Below are positions 23,555 through 34,214 of a stretch of DNA of 64,000 nt, one piece after another (position 1 is the stretch's first letter; each line of letters opens with the position of its first letter). The notes under the pieces were generated by a model. It made no database searches, was not told where the DNA came from, and worked only from the letters and a program-made list of their open reading frames with translations. The DNA is from Sabellastarte sp. h YS-2021. Its lineage: Eukaryota > Annelida > Polychaeta > Sabellida > Sabellidae. The stretch covers positions 124,507,530 to 124,571,529 of the forward strand of contig OZ024931.1 of assembly GCA_964017235.1 (NCBI GenBank), in the 5' to 3' direction. The position numbers and the translations under genes are program-made.

Positions 23555-23973
23555 TAGAATAGGCCCAACGTGTCCTCCTGCGTGTCGTAAGAGGCGACTA
23601 ATTGGAGGAAACACGAATCTTGATTGGATTTTACAGAATAAATTTTTATTTTGTTTTTTTGTTCATTTGTATATTTTACACTTTTTGAGAATTCTATTTA
23701 TGGTTTGTATTTATTTTATTGTATTTGTTTCTGTATAGTTTGTTGTTGTATGATCTAGTCAGTTTTTATGATCTTATCTTGTCATTCTGTTATGCACAGA
23801 TTCTATTTAAAATATTGTTCAGTGTATGTCTGTTTTAAATCTAGTCACGAGTTTTTGTATATTTGTTCATGTTGTATATATTGTTTAGTTAAAGTGTTTA
23901 TTCAGTTTATTGGTGCAGAATAACACTAAGGTGTTCTTGCACCTTAATTTTAACTAACTTAACTTAACTTAAC
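23555..23973 (+). mobile_element. Retroposon of about 419 bases with TTAAC-repeat tail
   Basis: TTAGTAGAAACTTCA occurs at 23540-23554 and again at 23974-23988, a perfect 15-base target duplication. The insert starts TAGAATAGGCCCAACGTG, contains CTGCGTGTCGTAAGAGGCGA near its 5' end, then T-rich non-coding sequence, and ends in AACTT repeats. The duplication plus a simple-repeat tail mark it as a LINE-type retroposition product. It has no tRNA-like head, so it is either a truncated LINE 3' end or an unclassified SINE. Confidence 0.75.
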
Positions 23974-23988
23974 TTAGTAGAAACTTCA

Positions 23989-25480
23989 AAGAACTTAAGA
24001 TTTTATTTCATATGTAACAATTCCTCCTTCACTCTTTGTGTCAATAGACCCCCTTTTGTTTAAAACAAGTAGCATAATAACAGTCCTCTCAGCATCAAGT
24101 CAAATGATGAGATTTGAACCAATCTGCTTCAAAGCATGAATTAATCAGGATTGAAATCTACCTTTTAGATTTTTACCTAATTATAGCTTATTACTCCATT
24201 AATTGTCCACTGATTATTGAATTTTTTCAACATATGCCTTTGTTATGTGTGCCACTTTTTAAATCACTTTATGTACTCTGGTCAATTAGGTTATGAAATA
24301 GCCAATATATTGCAAAACCAAGTGACAATATGAAATGACTAGATTAATCTCTTTTTTTGCATTTTTAAAGCGGCCATTAAATTCTGTCCTTTTTGAATGG
24401 CTAAACACTGGCCATTTATGAAAAAATTAGGATAATTATACATTTTTATAATCATAATATTAACGTCTTTGTACATGAGACTTTTTAAAAAAAGCTAAAC
24501 TGGATGCTAAATGCTGTTGAAAAGCTATAAAAGATACATAAGGCGGTTATAAGTTCTCTTATAAATCTTTGCTTTTAGAAATAATGCATATCAAGAAAAA
24601 ACATTGGTAGGTTTAATGTTGTAGGTATATGTTATATGTTGTATGGTATATGCTTGTGCAATGGGTCATGTGGTTTGTACTGCACTACAGCTCTGATGAT
24701 TCATACTTTTCTATTAGTTGGACAATTTATTAAATATTCAAAGCTTTCACCATAAATAATGCCAATTCATTACTTTGTCTGGGGTATGAAAAGACTGTTG
24801 TTTTAATATTGCAAAATCACTTTTGTAAAGGTTATTTCGGTACAATAAATCAAAATACTTGTAAATTATTAACACTCTATTTGATTTGTAGCTCCACAAC
24901 CCTTGTCTCCGAACAATACAGTTTTATTTTAGCATATCTCACCACTCTTTTTCACTTTTGTCATACTTCTGTAGAAATAACAATACCACAAAAACTGTAA
25001 GCCATAACTATAACTATTTCGTAATGGCAGAAATATGACGCCTTAAAACCTAACTGACACTGAAGAGAGGTTTTTTTTCTCCTATCAATTACCTTACACC
25101 ATAATGGCCAAAATAGAAAAATCATAATTAATGCATTTGTTGGTCAAGTTACAAGAATCCAGATTGAAGTAACATTCTTCTTGGAAAATGTGTGTTCATT
25201 TATTTCTTAATAATTTTAGTGTCACAAATAAGCAAACCCAACTAAAATTGACAGTCCTGCCCATATTCCCTGATCACACTGCAATATCCCCTACATTTAT
25301 AAATGTTTATATGACTCCATCCGTCCATGTACTTACAAACTCATTTCAGTGAACTTTGCATACTGTGACATTCAGTACTTGCTGTGGCTGCATACAAGGA
25401 GGTATAAATTTGTTCAAAATTTCTGCCTACCATAGGAGGTATGGACGGTACCTCCCACAACTGATTGTAACTGCTGGGTG
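23989..25480. other. Intergenic, no gene recognised
   Basis: AT-rich DNA with short frames only; nothing recognisable. Confidence 0.6.
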
Positions 25481-25482
25481 TC

Positions 25483-25735
25483 CATTTCAAAACTGCACTT
25501 ATTCTTAGATAAAATGCGTCAAATGAAGTATATTTGTCACCAATAGTATATTCTGAATAGAAAGAATAGGTCACATGACACAAAAAAAAAACACTGTGGC
25601 TATTTGATAAGCTTGGACTTAGCTAAGTCACCATTTGTGAAATCCATTTAAGTCTTGGACCTAACTAAAACCAAAATCTGTCCCTGACTGAGCTAAAAAA
25701 CTTGGTTAAGTTAAAGACCCTTTGTGAAACAGGCC
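25483..25735 (-). repeat. Dispersed repeat, inverted relative to 50279-50431
   Basis: The reverse complement of 25483-25630 matches 50279-50431 at most positions: GCTAAGTCCAAG, then TATCAAATA, GTGTCATGT, a segment around ATACTATTGGTGA, and GTTTTGAAATGGA. The adjoining 25630-25735 carries TTTGTGAAA and GGACCTAACTAAAACC, resembling other short hairpin repeats in the window. Family unknown. Confidence 0.6.
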
Positions 25736-25739
25736 TCTG

Positions 25740-26330
25740 TGAGTGTGGTTCGGTGCAGACTTTTCTTTCTCAGAACATATTCAGAAGACTTGCAAAGCCT
25801 GCTTCGTCCTAATGTGTGATCTTTGTCGAATTAGAAGTTACTCAGGAGCCCTGGTTAGTGATCGTCTGGACTATTGTAAATCTGTTTGTCAGTTGGAGGT
25901 TTGTTATGTTTTAATCTGCACATGCTACAGAGTATAAAGATTACTCTTGCATGTATTGTCATAAATCATAGAAAGTATGCTCATTCAAAACTGCATATTC
26001 AAGACTGCAACATTGGTTTACAAATTTCTCCACAGTGGTTCAGGTAGCTATTTTAAATATCCTTTTCTCTGAGCAGCTGCTCCAACAGTAGCAAGTGTTG
26101 TCACCCTGATCATTAATGTGTGACAGGTCTTCCTTTCCACTCCTTATTCTAAATGTCAAACACTTTGGCCATAGTTTGGCCTCTGATGCCCTTAAGATTA
26201 GGAATTATCTTCCTAACAATGTATGCAGTGCAACATCTACTGCCTCCTTCAGGAAAAAAAACTGAAAATTTACCTCCTTGCAAAAGCCTATTCGTTATAG
26301 CCTTCTCCTCATGCCTGCATCTTCTCTTGT
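25740..26330 (+). mobile_element. Decayed CR1/L2-like LINE fragment
   Basis: Shifting plus-strand frames read like the C-terminal half of a non-LTR reverse transcriptase ORF: VWFGADFSFSEHIQKTCKA, LCRIRSYSGALVSDRLDYC, and later LASDALKIRNYLPNNVCSA. These align with GVLFEAKFCFTNHVNSV, LDYCNSLF and WNDLPYDIRSAP in the LINE at 4774. It has many changes and no catalytic region, so it is an old copy. Confidence 0.75.
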
Positions 26331-27865
26331 ATGACCTGGATATCTTACTGCACTTTGAATTTTTCATCTTTTTGTGTTCATCCACACATACGAGTCTGTC
26401 TTCTAATGGATATTAAGTGCTATAAAAGTTCATACGAATAATAAGTGACTGTGTGTAGTGACTATCAGTTACCCTAAATAACGTGCCTTATATTATCCCC
26501 AAATTTGTTTGGCATTGAAATTTTTTTTTGATTTTTCTCATCAGAGGCTGAAAATTTCATCCCATTTGGCCCTAAGGTACGAAAATCCTATCTGCCTAGA
26601 GCCGCTCAAATGAGCTTCTTTTGGGCAGATTGAGCCTCTATTGAGAGGATCAGAAGGATAAAGTCAATAAATTAGGCCAGAAACTCATAAATGACCATTA
26701 TTTGGTGTGGAATAATGGTAAAGAATAACTAATAGTACACTAACAGTCTTCTATTATGAATAGAAGTAAGATTAAGTGTTGTAAAATCAAATCATTTGTT
26801 TAGTTTTAAATATTGCAATATTCATTCCAATTATGGTAATAATGGTTTGAATAAAATACTCTGTTCAGAGTCTAAAGACGCCAGTGGGGACATAATGGGT
26901 GTAATCAGGATAATTATTAAATATCATAATAAAAATCAGCTCCTAATATTCACTGATTATCTACTGGATTGAATTTACCAGTAAGAGGTTGATTGTAACA
27001 GAGGGTGATCATTGCAAGTCTAGAATGCCAGTACGCGTGATTGAGGTAAAATTCTGGTCTACTAGGGGTGTGTGATTGCAACACACGCAAGTTTTGGAGC
27101 TCATTGCTCTCACAGGCATCCAACTTGATGATTGATCCTGTAAGTTAAGAAATCCCGTGATTTGGGTTTAAATAAATAAATTGATTTAAAAATGGTCCTG
27201 ATAAAATTATGTGTGTTTGTACTGCTTTTTCAATGTGGCACATGTCGAAATAAGCGTGATTTCCAGCAAAAATGCCCCCGTGGAAAAAGTGAGTAGGTCA
27301 CACAAAATGGCTTGTAGGATGTGTTGTGGGTATATTAGAGTCATAAACCCAAGATATAATTTTAATCACTCTATTTACTGTAAGTATAGGTGAAGATAAT
27401 TGGATGTTTAATGTAGTAAATCAAAAATGTGATTTTGTGTAATCACATAAATAAAATAGCGAGAAAAGTCATGTTAATTAATCATTAACAATGTAAAAAC
27501 ACATTAAAAGTACATACTTAAGTACAAATGAATAGTCATATAAATACAATAGACAAGTTAGTGTCTATCAAACTGGTATACCAGAGGTGGGGTGATATCC
27601 TGGCACAAATCTTCTAAGTAGTCCATAAGCTTGAATTTAGGTGACAGTTCAGTTTGCATTGTCTACTACCAATTGTGGTGGTTCTGGTTCCAAGTGAGGG
27701 GGATGGGATCCTCCTCCTCATAAGGAGACAATGGTCCTTTATATGAAACTATTTCAGGAAAGTTCTGAGCTACCCTTGCCGCTTGATAGTCAGTAGTGTA
27801 GTACCTGGGCATGTCCAGGAAGGGGGTAGCTGGTGACTGGGACAAGGGTGAGTCCCATCCTTGTG
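26331..27865. other. Intergenic, no gene recognised
   Basis: AT-rich sequence. A minus-strand frame at 27666-27893 lies against the start of the Penelope-like fossil and has no recognisable domain. Nothing else is seen. Confidence 0.5.
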
Positions 27866-28035
27866 TGACACGTGCAGTAGTGGTAATGAACACTACTGAC
27901 TACCTACATGAAGGATATAGACAGTTGAGTGATACTAAGTTCTATACTAAACTCCACTATGACCCCACTAAAAACAATGTCAGAAAAACACTGACACAAA
28001 TGAAACAAAAGGGTTTAATTTCTGAAAAGAATTTC

Positions 28036-28212
28036 CCCAGCACGGCCTCAAGTGGGAAAGCTGGTAGTTGCTTGCCGTTGGTCGGCAGTTTACAGTACAG
28101 AACCCTAATGAACTGTATGTATTGGTTTCCTCTGCCCTTCCAACTACCCGTCATGATATGACCTGTACAGTGTTGAAAGCGACGTAAAACCCCAAATAAA
28201 TAAATAAATAAA
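28036..28212 (+). mobile_element. 5'-truncated SINE (family 2) inside the Penelope-like fossil
   Basis: Only the body and AAAT-repeat tail of family 2 are present; the tRNA-like head is missing. TGAAAAGAATTTC flanks it at 28023-28035 and 28213-28225. Confidence 0.9.
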
Positions 28213-29662
28213 TGAAAAGAATTTCTGAGGCTAGATTTTACATGCTACCTAAAATACACAAAAAAGGTGTACCAGGCAGACCAATTTGCAGTTCAGTAAA
28301 TCACCCTACTAGCAGAATCAGTAAACTAGTGGATGAACATATCAAAGAATATGTTCCCAAAACCAAATCATACATTAGGGACACCCAAGACTTTATCAAA
28401 AAGATAAAGGACCTGGGTCCAATCCCTGAAGGATCAATCTGTACACCAATATACCCAATAATGAAGGTATTTTGGCAGTGGCAGAGAAACTTAGAAGTGA
28501 CCCAAGCAAAACCCCTATTGTCAACTTTATACTAGACCTACTAAAACTAGTATTGCATAGTATGAACTTCACTTTTAATGGAGATCGTTACTTACAAACA
28601 GGAAGCAAGGCTATGGGCACATCTGTAGCCCTCAACTATACCAATCTGTTTATGGACAGATTTGAGACCAAAGCCCTTGCTGGTTTCCCATTGAAACCAC
28701 TTACATGGAACAGGTTCATTGATGACATATTCATCATATGGACACATGGAGAAGAATCATTAAAAAACTTGATCACTTAAACTCTGTCAATGAAACAATA
28801 AAGTTTATCCATGAAATAAGCTATACACAAATTGACTTTCTTGACACCACAGTCAAATTTGGGGCAGACAGAGGCCTTATAACTACTCTGTACAGCAAAC
28901 CAACAGATACTCACCTGTATCTGGAACACAGCTTAGCTCACCCACAGAGTGTCCTTACAAAGGGCCCCTATGGTCAATATCTAAGACTCAGAAGAATTTG
29001 TAGCTTAGATTCAGATTTTGAAGCCAATACTAAAATACTCACTTGATATTACCTTAAGTGGAGATACCCGCTTCCTAGCCTGAAAAGACATTACCACAGA
29101 GCCAGGTAATTTACTTGGGATGAACTTTTAGACACAGTCTCACAAACCACAAATGAGGCACCAGTCATGATCACACAATTCAACCCTAGAAACCCACAAA
29201 TAGGGTGTCTTATAAAAGACAACTGGAATATAATCCAAAACACTGAAGAACTCACACAAATCTTCAAATCTAAACCTTTAATGGGATATAGGAGATTATC
29301 TAATCTCAAAGAATTAACTGACAAGCAGCACTATTACTTATCCTCCTAACCCCAAAACTGGGACAAAAAAAGCTCAGTTCCTACCCCTGTCTGCACCAGA
29401 CTAGGGAAATGCACATACTGTCCCAAACTGAAGATGGGGACTACATAACTAGTTTCCACAGCAAACAAGTATTTAAATGTAAGTCATTACCCCAAAGCAC
29501 AGTCACTTGTGAACTTAGTAATGTGATTTACATTATAAATTGCAACAAATGTGGCCTACAATATGTAGGAGAAACTAAAAGACCAATTAGGAATAGGATG
29601 TATGATCATTACAGCAGTTTTCAGAAATTCCAGCAAGACAAATCCACTCCAGTCTCTAGACA

Positions 29663-29813
29663 AAGTCAAAGTTGGGGTTTAACGTCCCGTTCAACAGCCA
29701 GGGTCATATTGGGACAGGTTCTCAGCATTGCCACTTGTGGGACTCGAACCCACAGAGGTGACAGCCTATAATTAGATGCCAAACTTGCTAACCACTAGGC
29801 CACCGAGGACCTA
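29663..29813 (-). mobile_element. tRNA-derived SINE (family 1) inside the Penelope-like fossil
   Basis: This is the reverse complement of the SINE at 8832-8984, including TTGGGGTTTTAACGTCCCGT-type 3' sequence (here GTTGGGGTTTAACGTCCC) and B box GGGACTCGAACCC. TCCAGTCTCTAGACA flanks it at 29648-29662 and 29814-29828, a 15-base target duplication. Confidence 0.92.
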
Positions 29814-30285
29814 TCCAGTCTCTAGACATTTCACACCAAAAAAACACTCTGTGAGGTATATGGAGTTTAGCATTCTCCATTGGATGGGGGGTCCAAAAAG
29901 CCCAAATTCCTCCTCAAGGTGCAAGAGCAAGGAGCTATATTACATTTGGCCATTCCCTACACTCCACCCTGCAGGCATCAACATGTTTGTGTGAGGTTAT
30001 GCCCCCTCATGGCACCCCCTACCCAGGTGCCCCCTTGCTATAAAAGTTCATGTTTAATTATATTAGATCCTTTGGATGTTCTCTAAGAAGTCACTAAAGA
30101 CTACAAATTACAAAAAAGTGTAAATCAGTGGGAAGTCTAAAATATCACTAACAGGTATTCAATTCATTAAAAAAAATGAATTAAAATTGTTGGGATAACA
30201 AGGCCAAAAAGTGTTTCAGTCTGCATGCATGAGCCGCAGAATCATCAGAGATATGAGTAGTGCAATAAATTTATGAAAGCCTGGT

Positions 30286-30418
30286 AAAAAAATAAAAATC
30301 AGATATATCCTGTCCCTGACCTAGAACTCAGACAATCACCCATCCAAGCACTAACGTAACCCATTGCTACTTAACTTAGTGATGAGACAGGTACTCATCA
30401 CGGTATGCCACAATTCAA
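30286..30418 (-). ncRNA. 5S-rRNA-like unit: diverged 5S pseudogene or 5S-derived SINE
   Basis: Read on the minus strand from about 30409, the sequence begins GGCATACC, continues to CTAAGTTAAG, then TTAGTGCTTGGATGGGTGAT and GTCTGAGTTC. These match in order the 5S rRNA segments GGCCATACC, (G)AAGCTAAG, the TACTTGGATGGG-GACC control region and CCTGGGAA. About ten bases are missing between the first two. A T-rich stretch (30286-30299) follows the 3' end like a Pol III terminator. GAAAGYCTGGT flanks the unit at 30276-30285 and 30419-30429. Too diverged to be a working 5S gene. Confidence 0.6.
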
Positions 30419-30430
30419 GAAAGTCTGGTG

Positions 30431-32095
30431 ACAAAAACCCCCCAAAAATGGGATTTCTAGAAGCCTGAGCCTCGCTAGAGTTCACATTTAAAAAGCACAA
30501 GTGCATTGATACTTTTTAGTAAAATTTGCATATAAATATATAAACAGAGACATTATACTACAGTACTACATTATTCATTTTTATAATTAATATATATTTG
30601 GTTCAAATACGCTTTGTGACGAATAGCACCGAAGACTGCTGAAAAACTACAATGGTGCAACTGACAATAGTTCAAAACAGACTCAGGGAAATTTATGAGA
30701 ACACATAGCAACTGGCAATAGAATAACATAGACTTAAACCCAGATAAACACATGGTACAACTGACAATATCATAAACATAGAGTGAAGGAAATGCATGAT
30801 GCAACTAATAACATAATATAGACTCGAGGAAATAAATAATGTAACTAACAATAGCATAATAGTAAATATAAACTTATTGAAATATATAATGTAACTAACA
30901 ATAGCATAATATAGACTAATGGAACTACGTGATTTAACTGACAATATTATATAATCTCGGAAAAATAAATATTAAAACTGGCAGTAGAGTTATGGTGTAC
31001 TCATGGAATTACATGATGAAACTGGCAAAAGCATATGATAGACTTTGTAATACCAAATCCTGATGAACACAGGGAAATATAGAACTAACAACATTTTATT
31101 TATCTATAAAGAACTCCTTTAGTGCAAAAGTCAACAAACAGAAAAAAAACACTGAGGTTAGTCTATGAAGAATTGTAATGGTGCAAATTGATTTATTAAA
31201 TTAATTTAACAATAAATATGCAACTCAGAGGTACATGAATAACTACTGTGAGTTTATGAATTTCATTTAAGCAACAAAATATGAGGATTTTATTGCAGTG
31301 GTTTGACTGTTTTGTTATTTTACAGCTCTTTTGGCAGATTTGGTAATTTCGGACAGGCTATATGTATTTGTCATATGCTGTCATTAGCTGGATACAGACC
31401 CACTACCATATGCACAGATAGTGGTGCCAAACTCCACTACTGGGCCATACAAAACTCCACTACTGGGCCATACAGACACAGCATTTGTTGACAGCTGCAA
31501 ATCTCTCTATCATTTAATATCCGTTCACATGTTTCTATTACTCTAATAAGTAATGGGGCAGTTTCACCATATTGCATGGCCCTGGAATAGATCTGGAACA
31601 CAAAATGAGACTTACTTTTTGGGGGAGATCTTTTGGTCCAGGAGCCTTGCTCCCAAATGTACCCTTTTTAACCCTTCATGGACTGGTACCAGTGTTACCT
31701 AAGGCATTCACATACTGCTCCAAAACTTTCCCTATTTTTATACAGGATAACTACCAGACAAGTGGCAAAATCAGTTCAAATGTCTGAAGTTTCTCCAGGA
31801 TTTCCAAGAAAGTACCAACTGGTCAGCAGTACCACCACCTTTCAATCCCATAGGCCTGTCAGGTAATCAAGATTAGTACCAGTGCACAACAGAGAGAGGA
31901 TGTATCTCTGAACAGGTCATGTGCTAAAACAGTCATCTACTTCTGGTCCTGGGTCTCGGTCAACAGTGCTATTATGTGATTCCCTGGATACCATGGCTGC
32001 AGCAAAGATGGAAGGAACTGGTTTGTGTGGCTTTGAGGATGGCTCTGAATGTGGCCTCATAGATTTGAGGGTTTTCCCAGAATACTCTGGGAATC
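30431..32095. other. Intergenic, no gene recognised
   Basis: From 30540 to 31060 a loose periodic pattern around AACTGACAATA / AACTAACAATAGCATAAT recurs every 40-60 bases. At 31429-31473 a 22-base unit (AACTCCACTACTGGGCCATA...) occurs twice in tandem. No domain is recognised in the short frames. Confidence 0.5.
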
Positions 32096-32412
32096 ACACT
32101 TATTCTTAGAATTTTTCTAAGAATGGTTTTTAGTTTTTAGAATTGTTCTAAGAATAAGAATTTGTCATTCACAAAACTCTTATTCTTAGAATATTCTAAG
32201 AATTTGAATTTTTATTAGAATTTCACTTAGTCTAAAGATACAACTTGTGCACATATCACTTTTCACTTCTATCTAAGAATTATTCTTTGCTAAGAATTGT
32301 TTTGTGAATAGATTTTTATTCTAAGAGTAAGAAAATTCTTAGCTTAGAATTTGTCTTAGACTTTAGTGTAATTCTGAGAAAAATTCTAAGAAACTATGTG
32401 AAAACGGGCCCA
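32096..32412. repeat. Hairpin-rich repeat built on ATTCTTAGAAT palindromes
   Basis: TTCTTAGAAT, TTCTAAGAAT and close variants recur at least ten times. The segment can pair with itself over much of its length, and it ends near ATGTGAAAACGGGCCC. Similar outer motifs (GTGAATAC, GTATTCGCGAAGGG) occur at 50620 and 52375. It is likely a MITE-like foldback element; no transposase. Confidence 0.6.
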
Positions 32413-32606
32413 GAAGAATGTCCCCAATCTGTAAAAAAAGCTAAGTTTTTGCCTGTGAGAGAGATTTAAGTAGTGTATTCCTTGGCCATTCTGCTCAAAA
32501 CATCTGGCTCAAATATTCACTCAGTTTATATCAGATAATTAAATTGCATTGGTGTGGACCAAAGAGGGCCAAATTAAGAATATTAGTTCTGATGTGCGGA
32601 CATGGT

Positions 32607-32638
<32 letters not shown>

Positions 32639-34214
32639 CATACCAAGTATATATGAATAGTTATGTGGTTAATATCATGTCTTTATTTAATTTCATACAT
32701 GTTTTGACAATGAAGAGAGGACATTTTAGGCCCATTTGAACCATAACATGTCTGAACAGAAATGATTTAACCCAAATATTGCTGTCGAAACGGTCCAAAA
32801 ATATATGTAAATAAATACCAATTGCTGGTCGATAATCCTAATATTTGACCAGCAAATCCTCTGATACTTATAAATCTTACTGCACACAGTGCCAATTTTA
32901 CCACGTATTATGCTATACACACAAGAAGACCTGATGCTCACCTCATCAAATGATGTCAATGACTACGTAGTTTGACTATTACAGATGAATTAATACTGTT
33001 ACTAAAGGGAGATTTTACATGGGAAATTCACACCTAGAAATATATGGGGTGACTGTGACTGGTCTACTGACAGTAAGTGTTTAGTAAGTAGTCCTTTAAT
33101 TGATGTTTCAGATACATGGGTCACAATATTGATTTCAATCCCTTTTGATGGCATATATATATATACTAAATCTCGGCATATGACTCTCCTTGGAATGAAT
33201 GATGTGTAAGTCAAATGACAGGTCAATAAATTTGCCACAGCCAAGAAACCACATGACTCTCTTCATATGCATTATCCGTATGTTAGAGTGTGGATCTTCC
33301 AGAGCTGCTGGTTTATCACACTGTAATAGAGTTGTGAATTTCAACAGATAATAATAATAATAATAAAAGCACTTGGAGAGCGCATAGCTCCACCAAGGCA
33401 CGTAATAATAATAAGTAAACTGGAAAATCCGGATTATTTTATGTATGCAGATGGTGAACCAGATCACTCTCAAAATTTAATGGTACATACGTTGCACCAA
33501 GAGCCCTCTTCTGATTTTGGTCATGAAGGCTCATGAAACAGACGATAAATCATCATGAAAATAATATCTCCTTTGCGGAGGAAATAATCACATCACCACA
33601 TGTAGATTTATTTTTAAGGATAAAGGACCAAGTTTCTAATGTCAATGAGAAAACTGTTTCAGTTAATGTCAAAACTGATATAGGTTCTGTAATTATCAAA
33701 CATTGGTTGTCTTTTCAAATTCTAACAGGCTGGTTACAAAAACATATTTGTCTAAATGTCTTGCAATTGTAAAAATTGCTAGGAAGACAGTGACAGTCAT
33801 ATAAAAGTCTATATGTGATTGGAAATTTGCGGGTGTCTTTCATTATTTGTCATGACAGTAATTGTCAGGAATGTAGCAGTTTCTAATACACAGGGGTTTA
33901 AGACCTATCAGAAATAATATTAGAATTTGTGCTGTAAAGAAATGTTTTCACAAGTGTTGAGTAACTGAACTGAATTTTTCAGTATCATCAGCGATGACCA
34001 CAGAATTAAACACGTTAGCTTTGTGGACAAAAACTGTTAAAAGTATTTACAGATGCATAAAGGATTAATCGTTAATCTTTTTACTTTTGCAATTTTAACA
34101 TTGTCACATAACATATTGTTGTTTGAATGTTGTTCTATTAACAACCTTGAAATAGTGTATAGGTGATTAAATATAACTAACATTGCTACTGTATAAATTT
34201 CAAATCAGTGGACA
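32413..34214. other. Intergenic with simple repeats, no gene recognised
   Basis: It contains a run of 30 C at 32610-32639, a short TA repeat near 33157-33165 and an ATA microsatellite at about 33348-33366. Only short frames are present. Confidence 0.6.

Larger units (their letters stand above)
27866..30060 (+). mobile_element. Penelope-like retroelement fossil (RT plus GIY-YIG endonuclease) with two nested SINEs
   Basis: Plus-strand pieces read as the PLE N-terminal region (VVVMNTTDYLHEGYRQLSD), RT core (FYMLPKIHKKGVPGRPICSS; GSKAMGTSVALNYTNLFMD; RFIDDIFIIW with the catalytic DD), and a C-terminal GIY-YIG endonuclease (VIYIINCNKCGLQYVGETKR). This order is diagnostic of Penelope-like elements with an endonuclease. 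The copy is broken with several interruptions and carries SINEs at 28036-28212 and 29663-29813. It appears old. Confidence 0.88.

Noticed and set aside
27666-27893. Minus-strand frame abutting the Penelope-like fossil
   Set aside because: No domain recognised; probably antisense or part of the element's non-coding end.
31303-31491. Frame beginning with a TTTTACAG-like acceptor and containing a duplicated 22-base unit
   Set aside because: The tandem duplication and lack of homology argue against a real exon.
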